Source: an uncultured archaeon
GTDB taxonomy: Archaea; Thermoproteota; Nitrososphaeria; Conexivisphaerales; CALBHZ01
NCBI GenBank assembly: GCA_937892815.1
Contig: CALBHZ010000157.1
Location: 1 to 10,636, forward strand
Length of the DNA stretch: 10,636 nucleotides
Reading direction: 5' to 3'
Below the pieces are notes generated by a model. The model worked only from the letters and a program-made list of their open reading frames with translations. It searched no databases and had not been told where the DNA came from. A program made the position numbers and the translations under genes. Position 1 is the stretch's first letter. Each line of letters starts with the position of its first letter. Positions 1 through 6,366 of this stretch are shown piece by piece.

Positions 1-694
1 ATTCTGTTGTTTTTTCTTCTTCGGCAATTATTTTACCATCTTCTAATTTTATTAAGCGCCGGGCGTGGGCAGCTACATCAGCTTCGTGAGTAATTACGAT
101 AATGGTATTACCTTCCTGATGCAGTTGATCCAGCAAGGCCATAATTTCTTTTGTGGTAGAAGAGTCAAGATTGCCAGTGGGTTCATCTGCTAAGATAAGA
201 GAAGGATTTTTTACTAAAGCCCGGGCAATGGCTACTCGTTGTTTTTGTCCTCCTGAGATTTCGTTAGGTTTATGTTTTCTTCGTTCCCATAACCCCAGGC
301 GTTTTAAGACCTCAGCTACTTTTTGTTTTCTCTCGCGGGAAGAAATATTTCCATAAATTAGAGGCAGTTCTACGTTAGCTTCTACGGTTAATTTAGGTAA
401 CAGATTGAAATTCTGAAATACGAAGCCGATTTCCCGATTGCGAATATTGGCTAGCTGAGTAGGAGTAAAAGTAGAAACAGGTTGTCCTTTGAACAGATAT
501 TCGCCTTTACTGGGTATATCTAAACAGCCAATAATATTTAAAAGGGTAGATTTGCCTGCTCCACTATGTCCCATGATGGCCACATAATCATTTTGATAGA
601 CTTTAAAAGAGATATTAGCAAGGACGTGAATTACCTGTTTACCTAAAAAGTAGTCTTTACTTAAATTTTTAGTTTCAATAAGAACCGGTTTCAT
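1..694 (-). CDS. MacB/LolD-type ABC exporter ATP-binding protein, C-terminus cut by window edge
   Basis: ATPase subunit of a MacB-like (FtsX-type permease) export system; it would power a membrane permease encoded next, off the left edge. The 231 residues present contain every ABC hallmark: Walker A GHSGAGKS (42-49), Q-loop Gln94, signature ISGGQKQR (146-153), Walker B LILADEP followed by TGNLD (166-177) and switch His203 in ITHE. MacB/LolD-type ATPases are about 225-240 residues, so only a few residues are missing. ATG at 694 lies 6 bases after the stop of the adaptor fragment, the usual MacA-MacB order. Codon use (CGA/CGG/CGC for Arg, many AAA and GAA) differs from the AGG/AGA-rich archaeal genes to the right, and the protein looks bacterial. 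Family is certain; the substrate cannot be read from the sequence. Confidence 0.9.
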   Translation of the reverse strand, partial: MKPVLIETKNLSKDYFLGKQVIHVLANISFKVYQNDYVAIMGHSGAGKSTLLNIIGCLDIPSKGEYLFKGQPVSTFTPTQLANIRNREIGFVFQNFNLLPKLTVEANVELPLIYGNISSRERKQKVAEVLKRLGLWERRKHKPNEISGGQKQRVAIARALVKNPSLILADEPTGNLDSSTTKEIMALLDQLHQEGNTIIVITHEADVAAHARRLIKLEDGKIIAEEEKTTE

Positions 695-700
695 AGCAGG

Positions 701-1006
701 TTAGATTCTTTTGGGTTTCCCTTTTTGGTTTTTGGCTGATTTAGTAGCTTCCGGAGGTAAATAAATAATAGTGTCTCCTTCTTTAAGGCCGGCTAAAACT
801 TCGTAATAGGTAAAATCAGTACTGCCAATTTGAATTTCGCGTTTTCTAATCATTTCTTTACCTTGAGGAGTCTTTTCTGCTACTAGGACGAAACATTTGG
901 GGCCTCGCTTTTGAACAAAATAACAAGGAATCCCTAAAACCCCTTTTTTATCTAAAATTATATTAAAGGTTTTTTCTAAAATTGGAGCAATTTTCTCTCC
1001 TCCCAC
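701..1006 (-). pseudogene. C-terminal fragment of a MacA/HlyD-type membrane-fusion (adaptor) protein
   Basis: The 101 residues match the last part of RND/MacA-type periplasmic adaptors: a VLGIPCYFVQ strand where the family has VL.IP..AV, then a KREIQIG strand and the closing EVLAGLKEGDTII block typical of the membrane-proximal domain, ending in a Lys-rich tail. Whole adaptors have about 350-450 residues, so the hairpin, lipoyl and most barrel domains are absent. A GTG at 1006 is the first possible start and has AAGGAGG upstream, but a functional adaptor could not start there. The reading frame meets a NadD-like fragment instead of the rest of the adaptor, so the gene is cut by a join close to 985-1010. 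It sits just upstream of its expected ATPase partner. Confidence 0.7.
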
Positions 1007-1110
1007 GGATCATCCTCCTTGTATAGATTGTGTTTTTTAATATACTCCTCCACCTCTTTAGGAACAAGGTATTTTATTGGAAGACCCTCCTTGATCCTAT
1101 TCCTTTCAAA
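976..1110 (-). pseudogene. nadD: C-terminal fragment of bacterial-type nicotinate-nucleotide adenylyltransferase
   Basis: Read leftwards from about 1110, the frame gives RNRIKEGLPIKYLVP followed by KEVEEYIKKHNLYK. This matches the C-terminal end of bacterial NadD, where a STEIR.R...G..I.YLVP..V..YI...LY pattern is diagnostic of this NAD-biosynthesis enzyme. The SSTEIR part is already broken (FER is seen), placing the break at about 1103-1110. To the right the same frame is merely the antisense of the AglH-like gene. After LYKEDD the frame runs a few residues further to a stop at 976 and overlaps the adaptor frame by about 30 bases. Only about 35 recognisable residues of a roughly 200-residue enzyme are present, so it is a fragment. 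Confidence 0.6.
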
Positions 1111-1125
1111 TGGAGATCGAAGGAT
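1100..1125. other. Probable chimeric junction between bacterial and archaeal sequence
   Basis: Left of here, leftward frames encode bacterial-type protein pieces (NadD, adaptor, ABC ATPase). Right of here, a rightward frame becomes an archaeal AglH-like transferase whose first ~100 residues are missing. Both genes break within about 20 bases of each other. No integrase, terminal repeat or tRNA target is visible at the break. A misassembled or chimeric contig explains this best; a recombination scar in a real genome is possible. Confidence 0.6.
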
Positions 1126-1900
1126 TTTAGGCGTTTTGATTTTAGCATCCATAGGATTTTTCATAGGTTTATACGATGATTTCAAGAAGTTGGGAGGAAT
1201 GGAAAAGGTGCTTCTGCTTACTTTGCCGGGAATAGCTTTAGTTCTCTCTGGAATTTACTTTCCAAAGCCCATATTGCCTTTTATAGGGGTAACTAGGCTT
1301 ACTATTATCTATCCGGTATTGCTAATTCTAGCATCAACTATAGTCGCCAATGGCGTGAATATGATAGATATCTTTAATGGGCTTGTCTCCTCCGTGATGA
1401 TGATATCTACAATACCTATATTGCTAGCTTCAATAATGAGAAACGATTTAACTTTGGCTTTCCTCTCAGTTATTTTCCTGTGCTCCCTTGCTGGTTTCTT
1501 ACTCAGACATAGATATCCCTCGAGGATCTTTCCAGGAGATAGCGGAGCTATGCTAATGGGACTTTTTTATCTAGGCTTAGTAGTAGAGGGGAGGATGGAA
1601 GTTATAGGGATCGTCGCTCTTTTACCGGTTATACTAAATGGTTTTCTCATACTATCGACGATAGGAGGGTTCATCGAACACAGTAACATAGCTAAAAGGC
1701 CTGTAAGCGTAATTCTAAGAGGAGAGGGAGAACCGCTTTTAATTAGCTCAAAAGAGGAAGGCGCTCCCATTACCTTAGCGAGGCTCGTAGTTTCCAGAGA
1801 GGGGTTAACCGAGAGAGATGTGGTACTAAACATAGTCCTATTATCGATCTTTTCCTCTATCTTAGCTGTAGCAACCATATTTATAGGTGGGTTGACTTGA
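1112..1900 (+). CDS. aglH: AglH/ALG7-like UDP-GlcNAc:dolichyl-phosphate GlcNAc-1-P transferase, N-terminus missing
   Basis: Polytopic membrane enzyme of the glycosyltransferase-4 family, which loads a sugar-1-phosphate from UDP-sugar onto polyprenyl/dolichyl phosphate as the first step of lipid-linked glycan assembly. Visible family motifs in order are GLYDDFKKLGG (Mg-binding Asp pair), NGVNMIDIFNGL (the N..N..D/A...NGL motif, with Asn before Gly as in ALG7), and RHRYPSRIFPGDSGA (cytosolic loop and FPGD motif). The late segment KRPVSVIL, then ITLARLVVSREGLTERDVV, then a final helix, resembles the archaeal AglH C-terminus. Family members have about 300-330 residues. The first two helices and the loop before the DD motif are absent, because the sequence changes origin near 1110. 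An ATG at 1019 is in frame, but the residues it adds are antisense of NadD, so I do not accept it as the start. Confidence 0.75.
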   Translation, partial: GDRRILGVLILASIGFFIGLYDDFKKLGGMEKVLLLTLPGIALVLSGIYFPKPILPFIGVTRLTIIYPVLLILASTIVANGVNMIDIFNGLVSSVMMISTIPILLASIMRNDLTLAFLSVIFLCSLAGFLLRHRYPSRIFPGDSGAMLMGLFYLGLVVEGRMEVIGIVALLPVILNGFLILSTIGGFIEHSNIAKRPVSVILRGEGEPLLISSKEEGAPITLARLVVSREGLTERDVVLNIVLLSIFSSILAVATIFIGGLT

Positions 1901-2148
1901 AGGTAGTGAGGGAGACTTTTGAAATAATGGGCTTATTGATCATAGCATGGATTATGCTTCTTTCCTTTTTCTTCGTAATGAGCCTTGCTGTCTATCTAAC
2001 CGAAGAGCTCCCCTCCTTTATTAGAGGAATTAGCAGGGGGCTGTTAGGCGTTCTTCTATTAATTATGTGGCTTTTTTTATACCTAGTTCTAAGGAACGTT
2101 TATGCGAAAACTAAAGGAATAAAACCTCCAAAGCTCCTCATTGAATGA
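1897..2148 (+). CDS. 83-residue two-helix membrane protein coupled to aglH-like gene
   Basis: Small integral membrane protein not recognised from sequence. It starts at a TTG that overlaps the stop of the preceding gene (TTGA, 4 bases), so it is very likely translationally coupled to it. It has two hydrophobic segments, about residues 10-34 and 46-66, joined by an acidic/basic turn (TEELPSFIRGISRG), and a Lys-rich tail. By the positive-inside rule both termini may face the cytosol. Its 3' end overlaps the 3' end of the convergent oxidoreductase gene by 11 bases. Length and topology resemble the eukaryotic oligosaccharyltransferase subunit Ost5/TMEM258 (about 80 residues, two helices), but that is only a shape match; an accessory protein of the transferase is equally possible. 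Confidence 0.7.
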   Translation: MKVVRETFEIMGLLIIAWIMLLSFFFVMSLAVYLTEELPSFIRGISRGLLGVLLLIMWLFLYLVLRNVYAKTKGIKPPKLLIE

Positions 2149-3073
2149 GGTAAATCGGTATATTCTTACTTGCTGAAAGGAAGACGGCGTCAGCAATCTT
2201 ATTATTCTCAATAGCGTCTTTTGCCGTTATCGGAAACCTCCTCTTACCCTCAACGGCCTCTAGGAAAGCCCTATCTTCCAACATTAAAGGCTCTTGCCAG
2301 GTAAAGGAAGGGATGTACGTCCCATAGCTATCCTCTATTACTACCTCTTGAGTTAAGAAGTCTAAGTTTACCGCGCCTTTCGTAAATATCGCTTTAAGAG
2401 TTCTTCTCTTTTTAGGAGATAGCCACGTTGAAATTATGGAGGTTATTAGCCCTTTTTTATGCTCCAGAGTTATAACGGCGAGATCTTCTCTTTCTCCTCT
2501 GGTTTTCCTAAGCTTAGCGTATACGCAGATAGGCTCCTCACTACTTACGTATCTAGCGATATCGATGTCGTGAACGCTTATATCGTAAACCACGCCTACA
2601 TCCCTTATCCTATTGGGCCACGTGTTTTCCCTAGCGATCTCTAAAAATTCGAGCCTTCCAAGCTTACCTTCCTCTTTAATTTCCTTGAGCTTAGATATAG
2701 CTGGGTTAAACCTTTCGATATAGCCTACGGCTACTAACCTTCCTTCCTTCTCCCCGACTTCAGCGATTTTTAAAGCTTCTCTATAGTTAAGAGCTAAGGG
2801 CTTCTCAACTAATATATCTAAACCAGCTTTTAAGGCCTCTAAGCTTAAGCTTAAGTGGGTCGATGTTGGAGTCGCTATAATAACGGCATCTAGCTTTTCC
2901 TTTTCTAACATCTCCTTAAAGGAGGTATATCCGGAAACCCCGAATTTCTTCGAATTAACAGCGAGTTTCTCCTTATCTACATCGCATATAGCCTTTAAAG
3001 CGTTGAGTTCGTAGAGAACTCTCGCGTGATTTTTCCCCCAAGATCCAATTCCAACTACCCCTACCTTTACCAT
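2138..3073 (-). CDS. Gfo/Idh/MocA-family NAD(P)-dependent sugar oxidoreductase
   Basis: Cytosolic NAD(P)-dependent dehydrogenase of 311 residues, full length for the family. The Rossmann motif GIGSWG is at 8-13 with an acidic residue after the second strand (CDVD, 30-33). The nicotinamide-side motif VEKPLAL has catalytic Lys91, and DISVHDID (164-171) supplies the Asp/His pair of the family. The GYIERFNPA segment (117-125) resembles the WlbA/MviM branch acting on UDP-N-acetyl sugars. With an AglH-like gene and a UDP-sugar dehydrogenase homologue as neighbours, a role in making a modified UDP-HexNAc for surface glycans is likely (inference); the exact substrate cannot be told. ATG start at 3073 with a TATA-like box about 29 bases upstream. 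It follows the degenerate dehydrogenase gene by 40 bases. Confidence 0.85.
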   Translation of the reverse strand: MVKVGVVGIGSWGKNHARVLYELNALKAICDVDKEKLAVNSKKFGVSGYTSFKEMLEKEKLDAVIIATPTSTHLSLSLEALKAGLDILVEKPLALNYREALKIAEVGEKEGRLVAVGYIERFNPAISKLKEIKEEGKLGRLEFLEIARENTWPNRIRDVGVVYDISVHDIDIARYVSSEEPICVYAKLRKTRGEREDLAVITLEHKKGLITSIISTWLSPKKRRTLKAIFTKGAVNLDFLTQEVVIEDSYGTYIPSFTWQEPLMLEDRAFLEAVEGKRRFPITAKDAIENNKIADAVFLSASKNIPIYLIQ

Positions 3074-3098
3074 ATTACAGTAACATAAAGGAGGAGAA

Positions 3099-3106
3099 TA
3101 ATTAAA
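3099..3106 (-). promoter_or_regulatory. TATA-like box for the Gfo/Idh/MocA gene
   Basis: On the minus strand this reads TTTAATTA, centred about 29 bases before the ATG at 3073, so transcription would begin at or just before the start codon. It suggests the gene can be transcribed separately from the gene 40 bases upstream. Confidence 0.4.
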
Positions 3107-3113
3107 GCTTCGC

Positions 3114-4190
3114 CTACTCGATAATCGATAAAGGCGACGTTACGCTTATCCTTACCTGTCCTTCAGCTCCCTTATACTTCTTAATATAATTCTCATCTTC
3201 CTTAGTACACGCTAAAATTATGTGGCTCCTTTCCAACAGAACGTAAGATGGTCTCATCAATTTCAAATCGTTTAAAACTTCAACGACACCAAAAGCCTCC
3301 CTAAGCTTGTTTATTAACACCTCTCTTGTTCTGCTAGCATCCCCTCTTAATTCATAGGGATCGAGGCTCCAGAGTATTAAGATATGCGTTCTTATAGCCT
3401 TGAGGCCTTTCCTCTTAACTATACGTCTCAAATGGCTCTCGAGGCCCTTAAGATAAAACTCTATAGACTTTATAGCCGCAGATGAAAGGTGAAAAAGAGG
3501 ATTGGAGGTCTGAATAGAAGTGTTTAGAAGGTAGATATCTAAGAGGCCCTTTATCACGTCGCTTAAGTAAACTAGCTTGCCTCCAGGCCTTGGAAAGGAT
3601 AGCTCTAAGATATCCGGAATCGCTTCTTGAAGAAGCGTTTTGAAATGCTTCATCTCAGCATCGTTAAAAGATAGGGGCTCGATTTTCCCTATTACCTCTC
3701 GAACCCTTTTTAAGGGTTTATGGGAAGTGACCCCTACGAATTTTTGGATCCCTCCTTGTCTAGTTAAGGGATAGTAGAGGAAGTAGAAATCCTCCCCTTC
3801 TTTCAATCCACTCTGATCCTCCAGCAATATGATGGTATTTGAACAACCTCTAGGAGGTAAAGGTAGTAGGTAGAAGAGGAGGACGTCTTTAGGAAGAAAA
3901 CGGGAAAGCTCTCTTAACCTTATTAAAATCTCAGCTTTCCCTTCAGCTCCTATTTTTTTAATTTTCGGAGCGAAGAAGATTACCTCCGCATTAGCTAAAC
4001 TATCGCTAAAAGATGAAATTGGAGTTAAATCATATTCGATCAAGCTTCTAGGAGGGAGGTTTGCTATCTTCTTATTCAAAGGTATAGCCATTCTCAAATT
4101 TTCATCTATCACAGTAACTTCGTGTTTACCTATTAGAGATTTAGCGAGTCTAAGCCCCTCAGTTGAAAGTCCGTAAAAGACCACCCTCAA
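3114..4190 (-). CDS. Degenerate UDP-glucose/UDP-ManNAc dehydrogenase-family protein lacking the catalytic cysteine
   Basis: Overall layout follows UDP-sugar 6-dehydrogenases (WecC/Ugd). There is an N-terminal Rossmann-like strand-helix (VVFYGLSTEG, 3-12, instead of GxGxxG) with HEVTVIDEN. Then comes LLPLPPRG followed by SGLKEGEDFYFLYYPL (127-142), closely like the family's PPGTTE and SGLK.GEDF.LAYSPER blocks. The C-terminal UDP-binding domain has HILILWSLDPYELRGDASR (269-287), where the family has LGLAYKP..DD.R.S. The region corresponding to the catalytic GG.C.P.D motif reads PGGKLVYLSD (202-211) without cysteine. The only cysteines are C116 and C328, both outside that domain, and the usual Lys/Asn pair of the helix before it is not clear. 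At 358 residues it is shorter than the usual 400-440. It is intact and open, so it is probably an expressed non-catalytic paralogue. Start is TTG at 4190. Confidence 0.7.
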   Translation of the reverse strand: MRVVFYGLSTEGLRLAKSLIGKHEVTVIDENLRMAIPLNKKIANLPPRSLIEYDLTPISSFSDSLANAEVIFFAPKIKKIGAEGKAEILIRLRELSRFLPKDVLLFYLLPLPPRGCSNTIILLEDQSGLKEGEDFYFLYYPLTRQGGIQKFVGVTSHKPLKRVREVIGKIEPLSFNDAEMKHFKTLLQEAIPDILELSFPRPGGKLVYLSDVIKGLLDIYLLNTSIQTSNPLFHLSSAAIKSIEFYLKGLESHLRRIVKRKGLKAIRTHILILWSLDPYELRGDASRTREVLINKLREAFGVVEVLNDLKLMRPSYVLLERSHIILACTKEDENYIKKYKGAEGQVRISVTSPLSIIE

Positions 4191-4218
4191 TCCTAATTAT
4201 TTCTTAAGTAAAGCCTCA

Positions 4219-4226
4219 ATTTAAAG
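4219..4226 (-). promoter_or_regulatory. TATA-like box for the degenerate dehydrogenase gene
   Basis: Minus-strand CTTTAAAT centred about 32 bases before the TTG start at 4190, predicting a 5' leader of only a few bases. An alternative AT-rich stretch nearer the start (about 4203-4212) is too close for a TATA box. Confidence 0.35.
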
Positions 4227-4254
4227 TCTTAGTTAATGAAATATGGGTGTAACG

Positions 4255-4262
4255 TTTTTAAG
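4255..4262 (+). promoter_or_regulatory. TATA-like box for tRNA-Gln
   Basis: TTTTTAAG centred about 37 bases before the mature tRNA 5' end. Archaeal initiation would fall near 4285, giving a leader of about 11 bases that would include the duplicated tRNA 5' sequence. Confidence 0.4.
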
Positions 4263-4286
4263 AGGGTTAAGGAGATGCTAGGAATG

Positions 4287-4305
4287 GCCCGGTGGAGCCC
4301 GGTGG
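4287..4305 (+). repeat. Tandem duplication of the tRNA-Gln 5' end
   Basis: GCCCGGTGG occurs at 4287-4295 and again at 4297-4305, separated by one A, a 10-base period. The second copy is bases 2-10 of the mature tRNA; the first lies in its leader. The leader copy could also pair with the 3' acceptor strand, so two alternative acceptor stems are possible in the precursor. Confidence 0.8.
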
Positions 4306-4371
4306 TGTAGCGGCCAAGCATCTCGGCCTTTGGAGCCGAGGACGGGAGTTCGAATCTCCCCCGGGCTACCA
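4296..4371 (+). tRNA. tRNA-Gln (anticodon TTG), with encoded CCA
   Basis: Full cloverleaf: acceptor AGCCCGG (4296-4302) pairs with CCGGGCT (4361-4367). The D-arm is at 4305-4321. The anticodon stem TCGGC/GCCGA closes the loop CTTTGGA (4328-4334), with anticodon TTG. The T-stem GGGAG/CTCCC holds the loop TTCGAAT. Discriminator base A (4368) is followed by encoded CCA (4369-4371). No intron in the anticodon loop. A T-rich stretch (ATTATTTTT, about 4377-4385) just downstream may end transcription. Confidence 0.95.
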
Positions 4372-4437
4372 TTTCAATTATTTTTGGAGAACGATAGCTT
4401 CTTTAACTTCTCACTTAAGTACTTTGTGTAAGTCGTT

Positions 4438-4672
4438 ATGATGGGAAGATTTAATAGAATTTGGTCGTCTTTTTCAGTTAGGAGAGGCACTTCAACCGAG
4501 GAACAGAAAGCTGAGCTATCTAGGAAGGACGCTGATTTGATCGTTAAGGAGGCCAAACAACCTTAAACGTTATACTTGGGTAATTATTCATGAAGTACCA
4601 TTAGGGAGTTGGATAGTTGATAGGTTATCTCTTCCCGAACCGAATGTTAAATTGGAAGAAGAAAAGAACTAA
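4438..4672 (+). pseudogene. Possible frameshifted or decayed small gene, unrecognised
   Basis: An ATG pair at 4438/4441 opens a 42-residue frame with a basic start (MMGRFNRIWSS) and a charged helical part (STEEQKAELSRKDADLIVKE), ending CCT-TAA at 4561-4566. The +1 frame continues directly with KRYTWVIIHEVPLGSW and then VDRLSLPEPNVKLEEE to a stop at 4670-4672, but has no ATG of its own. Both halves have protein-like composition, so a single ~78-residue protein broken by one base is plausible. I do not recognise either half. Either half could be chance reading in AT-rich spacer. Confidence 0.25.
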
Positions 4673-4959
4673 ATACATTTCTAGTAAGAAACAATAAATT
4701 TTTTAGTTAAGAATTCTTTCTGCTTTAACGCTTTTTAGAACCAGCTATAATAGTGTAAAAGTTGATCGATTTGTTTAAACATTTAAACTCTAACAACGAT
4801 AATCGGTTCTCTCTAAACCTGTAGAATGATCATGAAGAAGATCGATGAAGAGTTAAATAGATGGGAATTTAAGAGAGCTGCTTACGAATGTTTAAGAAAG
4901 TACAGCTTAGTGGATAAGGGTTAAAAGATGGATTCGCTAACCCCTCAACGTTTACATTT
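4673..4959. other. Gene-poor spacer with one 30-residue ORF of unknown status
   Basis: No convincing gene. A T6 run at about 4698-4703 lies 25 bases after the preceding ORF and could be an archaeal terminator. An ATG at 4832 opens a 30-residue frame (MKKIDEELNRWEFKRAAYEC and ten more residues) ending at 4924, with helical, charged composition. It could be a fragment of a larger lost gene; no start signal supports it strongly. AT-rich patches at 4748-4757 and 4777-4792 look TATA-like but lead to no clear gene. The convergent mgtE gene ends at 4960. Confidence 0.4.
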
Positions 4960-6321
4960 CTATAGTCCCAGCACTAGCATCGCTAATACAAAGTATAACG
5001 TTAATCCGAGTATGTCTGATAAGGTCGTTATTAGAGGAGCCGAAATGATGGCTGGATCCAATTTTAATGCCCTAGCGAGAAAGGGTAAGAACCCTCCAGT
5101 GAGACTTGATAGAAATACTACCGCTATAATCGACAGAGCTACTACCACGCTTATTCTAACATCCCAACTTACGGTATAAGCTATTCCAAAAGCTATTGGA
5201 GATAGTAAAGCTCCAAGGCCTAAAGCCGTTAAACTCTCCCTAAACAGCACTTTAATGAAGTCTTTTGTGGTGAGTTCTCCGAGAGCAAGCGCACGTATAA
5301 CTAAGGTCGCTGATTGTGAACCTACATTGCCTCCGGAGTCGATAAGTAACGGTATGAAAAACGATAGAGCTACCACCTTAGTGAGTTCTCCTTCGAAGAA
5401 CTTAAGGACGTTCGCCGTTAGTGATTCTAAGATGTAGAGAAGTATTATCCATATAGCTCTACTCTTTATTAAGTCGGATATCTTAGCTACTAAATACGAG
5501 TGTTCGAGCTCCACAGTTCCTCCGAACTTTATGATATCCTCAGATGCTTCCGAAATGATAACGTCGATTACGTCGTCAGATGTAATGGCTCCTAGAAGCC
5601 TGCCCTTCTTATCCACTACAGGGATTTCTTCTAAGTCGTACCTAGCTACCAGCTTCGCCACCTCCTCTTGATCGGTATCGGGTAAAACCGTTGGAGGCTT
5701 TTTTATTACTTCATTTAACGTCTTGTTCCTTGGAACGGTTATGGCTTCCGTTACCTTTGCCCATCCTAAAAAATCCCCTTTACCATCTACGACGTATAGG
5801 TAGTTCGAGGTATCGTACCTATGGAATTTTAACGTTAATGTGAACTCTTCCAACGCTTCTCCAACCTTTCTATCCTTATGAAAGATCGGAATTTGATTCG
5901 TCATTAACCCTCCTGCTGTTTCAGGAGGGTATTCAAGAAGAGGCTTTACCTCCTCTATCTTCCAGTATGGCAGTTCCCTATAGAGTAGACGTTTAGTGCT
6001 AGGCGGAAGCTTAATGAGTAGATCGGCTAATTCATCAGCCGGTAATTCAGAAGCTATTCTAACGAGCCTGCTTGGAGGAATACCTTTAACAAAATCTAGA
6101 AGTATTTCATCCTCTAATTTATCTATGAACTTAGATATCGATTCATTGGAGAGGAAATGGGCAATTAAAGGCCTAAATTGAGGATCTAGCCTCTTTAGAA
6201 GGTCCGGTATATAGCTTATATCCATTGATTCCAATATCGCTTTTACGTTATCTATTTCCCCACTTTCAAAATAGGCTATTAATTTTTCACTAAGCTCCTC
6301 AATATTAACTTCAGAACTCAT
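4960..6321 (-). CDS. mgtE: MgtE magnesium channel/transporter
   Basis: Dimeric Mg2+-gated magnesium channel of the cytoplasmic membrane, 453 residues, the normal length. Order of domains: acidic helical MgtE-N domain (about 1-130) with repeated ADELADLL-type helices, the linker motif PPETAGGLMT (132-141), two CBS domains (about 140-255, ending with AITSDDVIDVI), a plug helix, then five membrane helices (about 287-453). Diagnostic pore motifs are present: IDSGGNVGSQSATL (327-340) and LDPAIISAPLITTLSD (421-436). Its Asp422 corresponds to the pore Mg-binding Asp of bacterial MgtE. The CBS/N domains close the channel when cytosolic Mg2+ is high, so regulation is built into the protein. ATG at 6321 has a TATA-like box about 29 bases upstream. 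The deaminase gene ends 45 bases before it on the same strand. Confidence 0.95.
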   Translation of the reverse strand: MSSEVNIEELSEKLIAYFESGEIDNVKAILESMDISYIPDLLKRLDPQFRPLIAHFLSNESISKFIDKLEDEILLDFVKGIPPSRLVRIASELPADELADLLIKLPPSTKRLLYRELPYWKIEEVKPLLEYPPETAGGLMTNQIPIFHKDRKVGEALEEFTLTLKFHRYDTSNYLYVVDGKGDFLGWAKVTEAITVPRNKTLNEVIKKPPTVLPDTDQEEVAKLVARYDLEEIPVVDKKGRLLGAITSDDVIDVIISEASEDIIKFGGTVELEHSYLVAKISDLIKSRAIWIILLYILESLTANVLKFFEGELTKVVALSFFIPLLIDSGGNVGSQSATLVIRALALGELTTKDFIKVLFRESLTALGLGALLSPIAFGIAYTVSWDVRISVVVALSIIAVVFLSSLTGGFLPFLARALKLDPAIISAPLITTLSDILGLTLYFVLAMLVLGL

Positions 6322-6345
6322 GTTAGCACTTCCATATTCACTTCC

Positions 6346-6354
6346 TATATTTAT
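6346..6354 (-). promoter_or_regulatory. TATA-like box for mgtE
   Basis: Minus-strand ATAAATATA centred about 29 bases before the ATG at 6321. No Shine-Dalgarno is seen between it and the start, consistent with a leaderless transcript. Confidence 0.45.
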
Positions 6355-6366
6355 CTTTACTAAGAG

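Noticed and set aside
1019-1111. An ATG at 1019 that would extend the AglH-like protein by 31 residues.
   Set aside because: Those codons are the antisense of a recognisable NadD C-terminus and give no membrane helix or family motif; the real N-terminus is lost at the join.
1567-1878. Open frame of 103 codons on the minus strand.
   Set aside because: Lies fully inside the AglH-like gene, which has clear family motifs; low-complexity Ser/Thr/Ile composition typical of an antisense frame.
2838-2858. Repeated AAGCTTA units.
   Set aside because: They encode the alternating Leu-Ser stretch of the Gfo/Idh/MocA helix; ordinary codon repetition.
4374-4556. 60-codon minus-strand frame just after tRNA-Gln.
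   Set aside because: No recognisable motif, no promoter at the right distance, and it is antisense to the slightly better plus-strand candidate; not strong enough to list.
4928-5179. 83-codon plus-strand frame opposite the end of mgtE, and similar ones at 5255-5437 and 5996-6181.
   Set aside because: Antisense of well-conserved MgtE coding sequence; no independent support.
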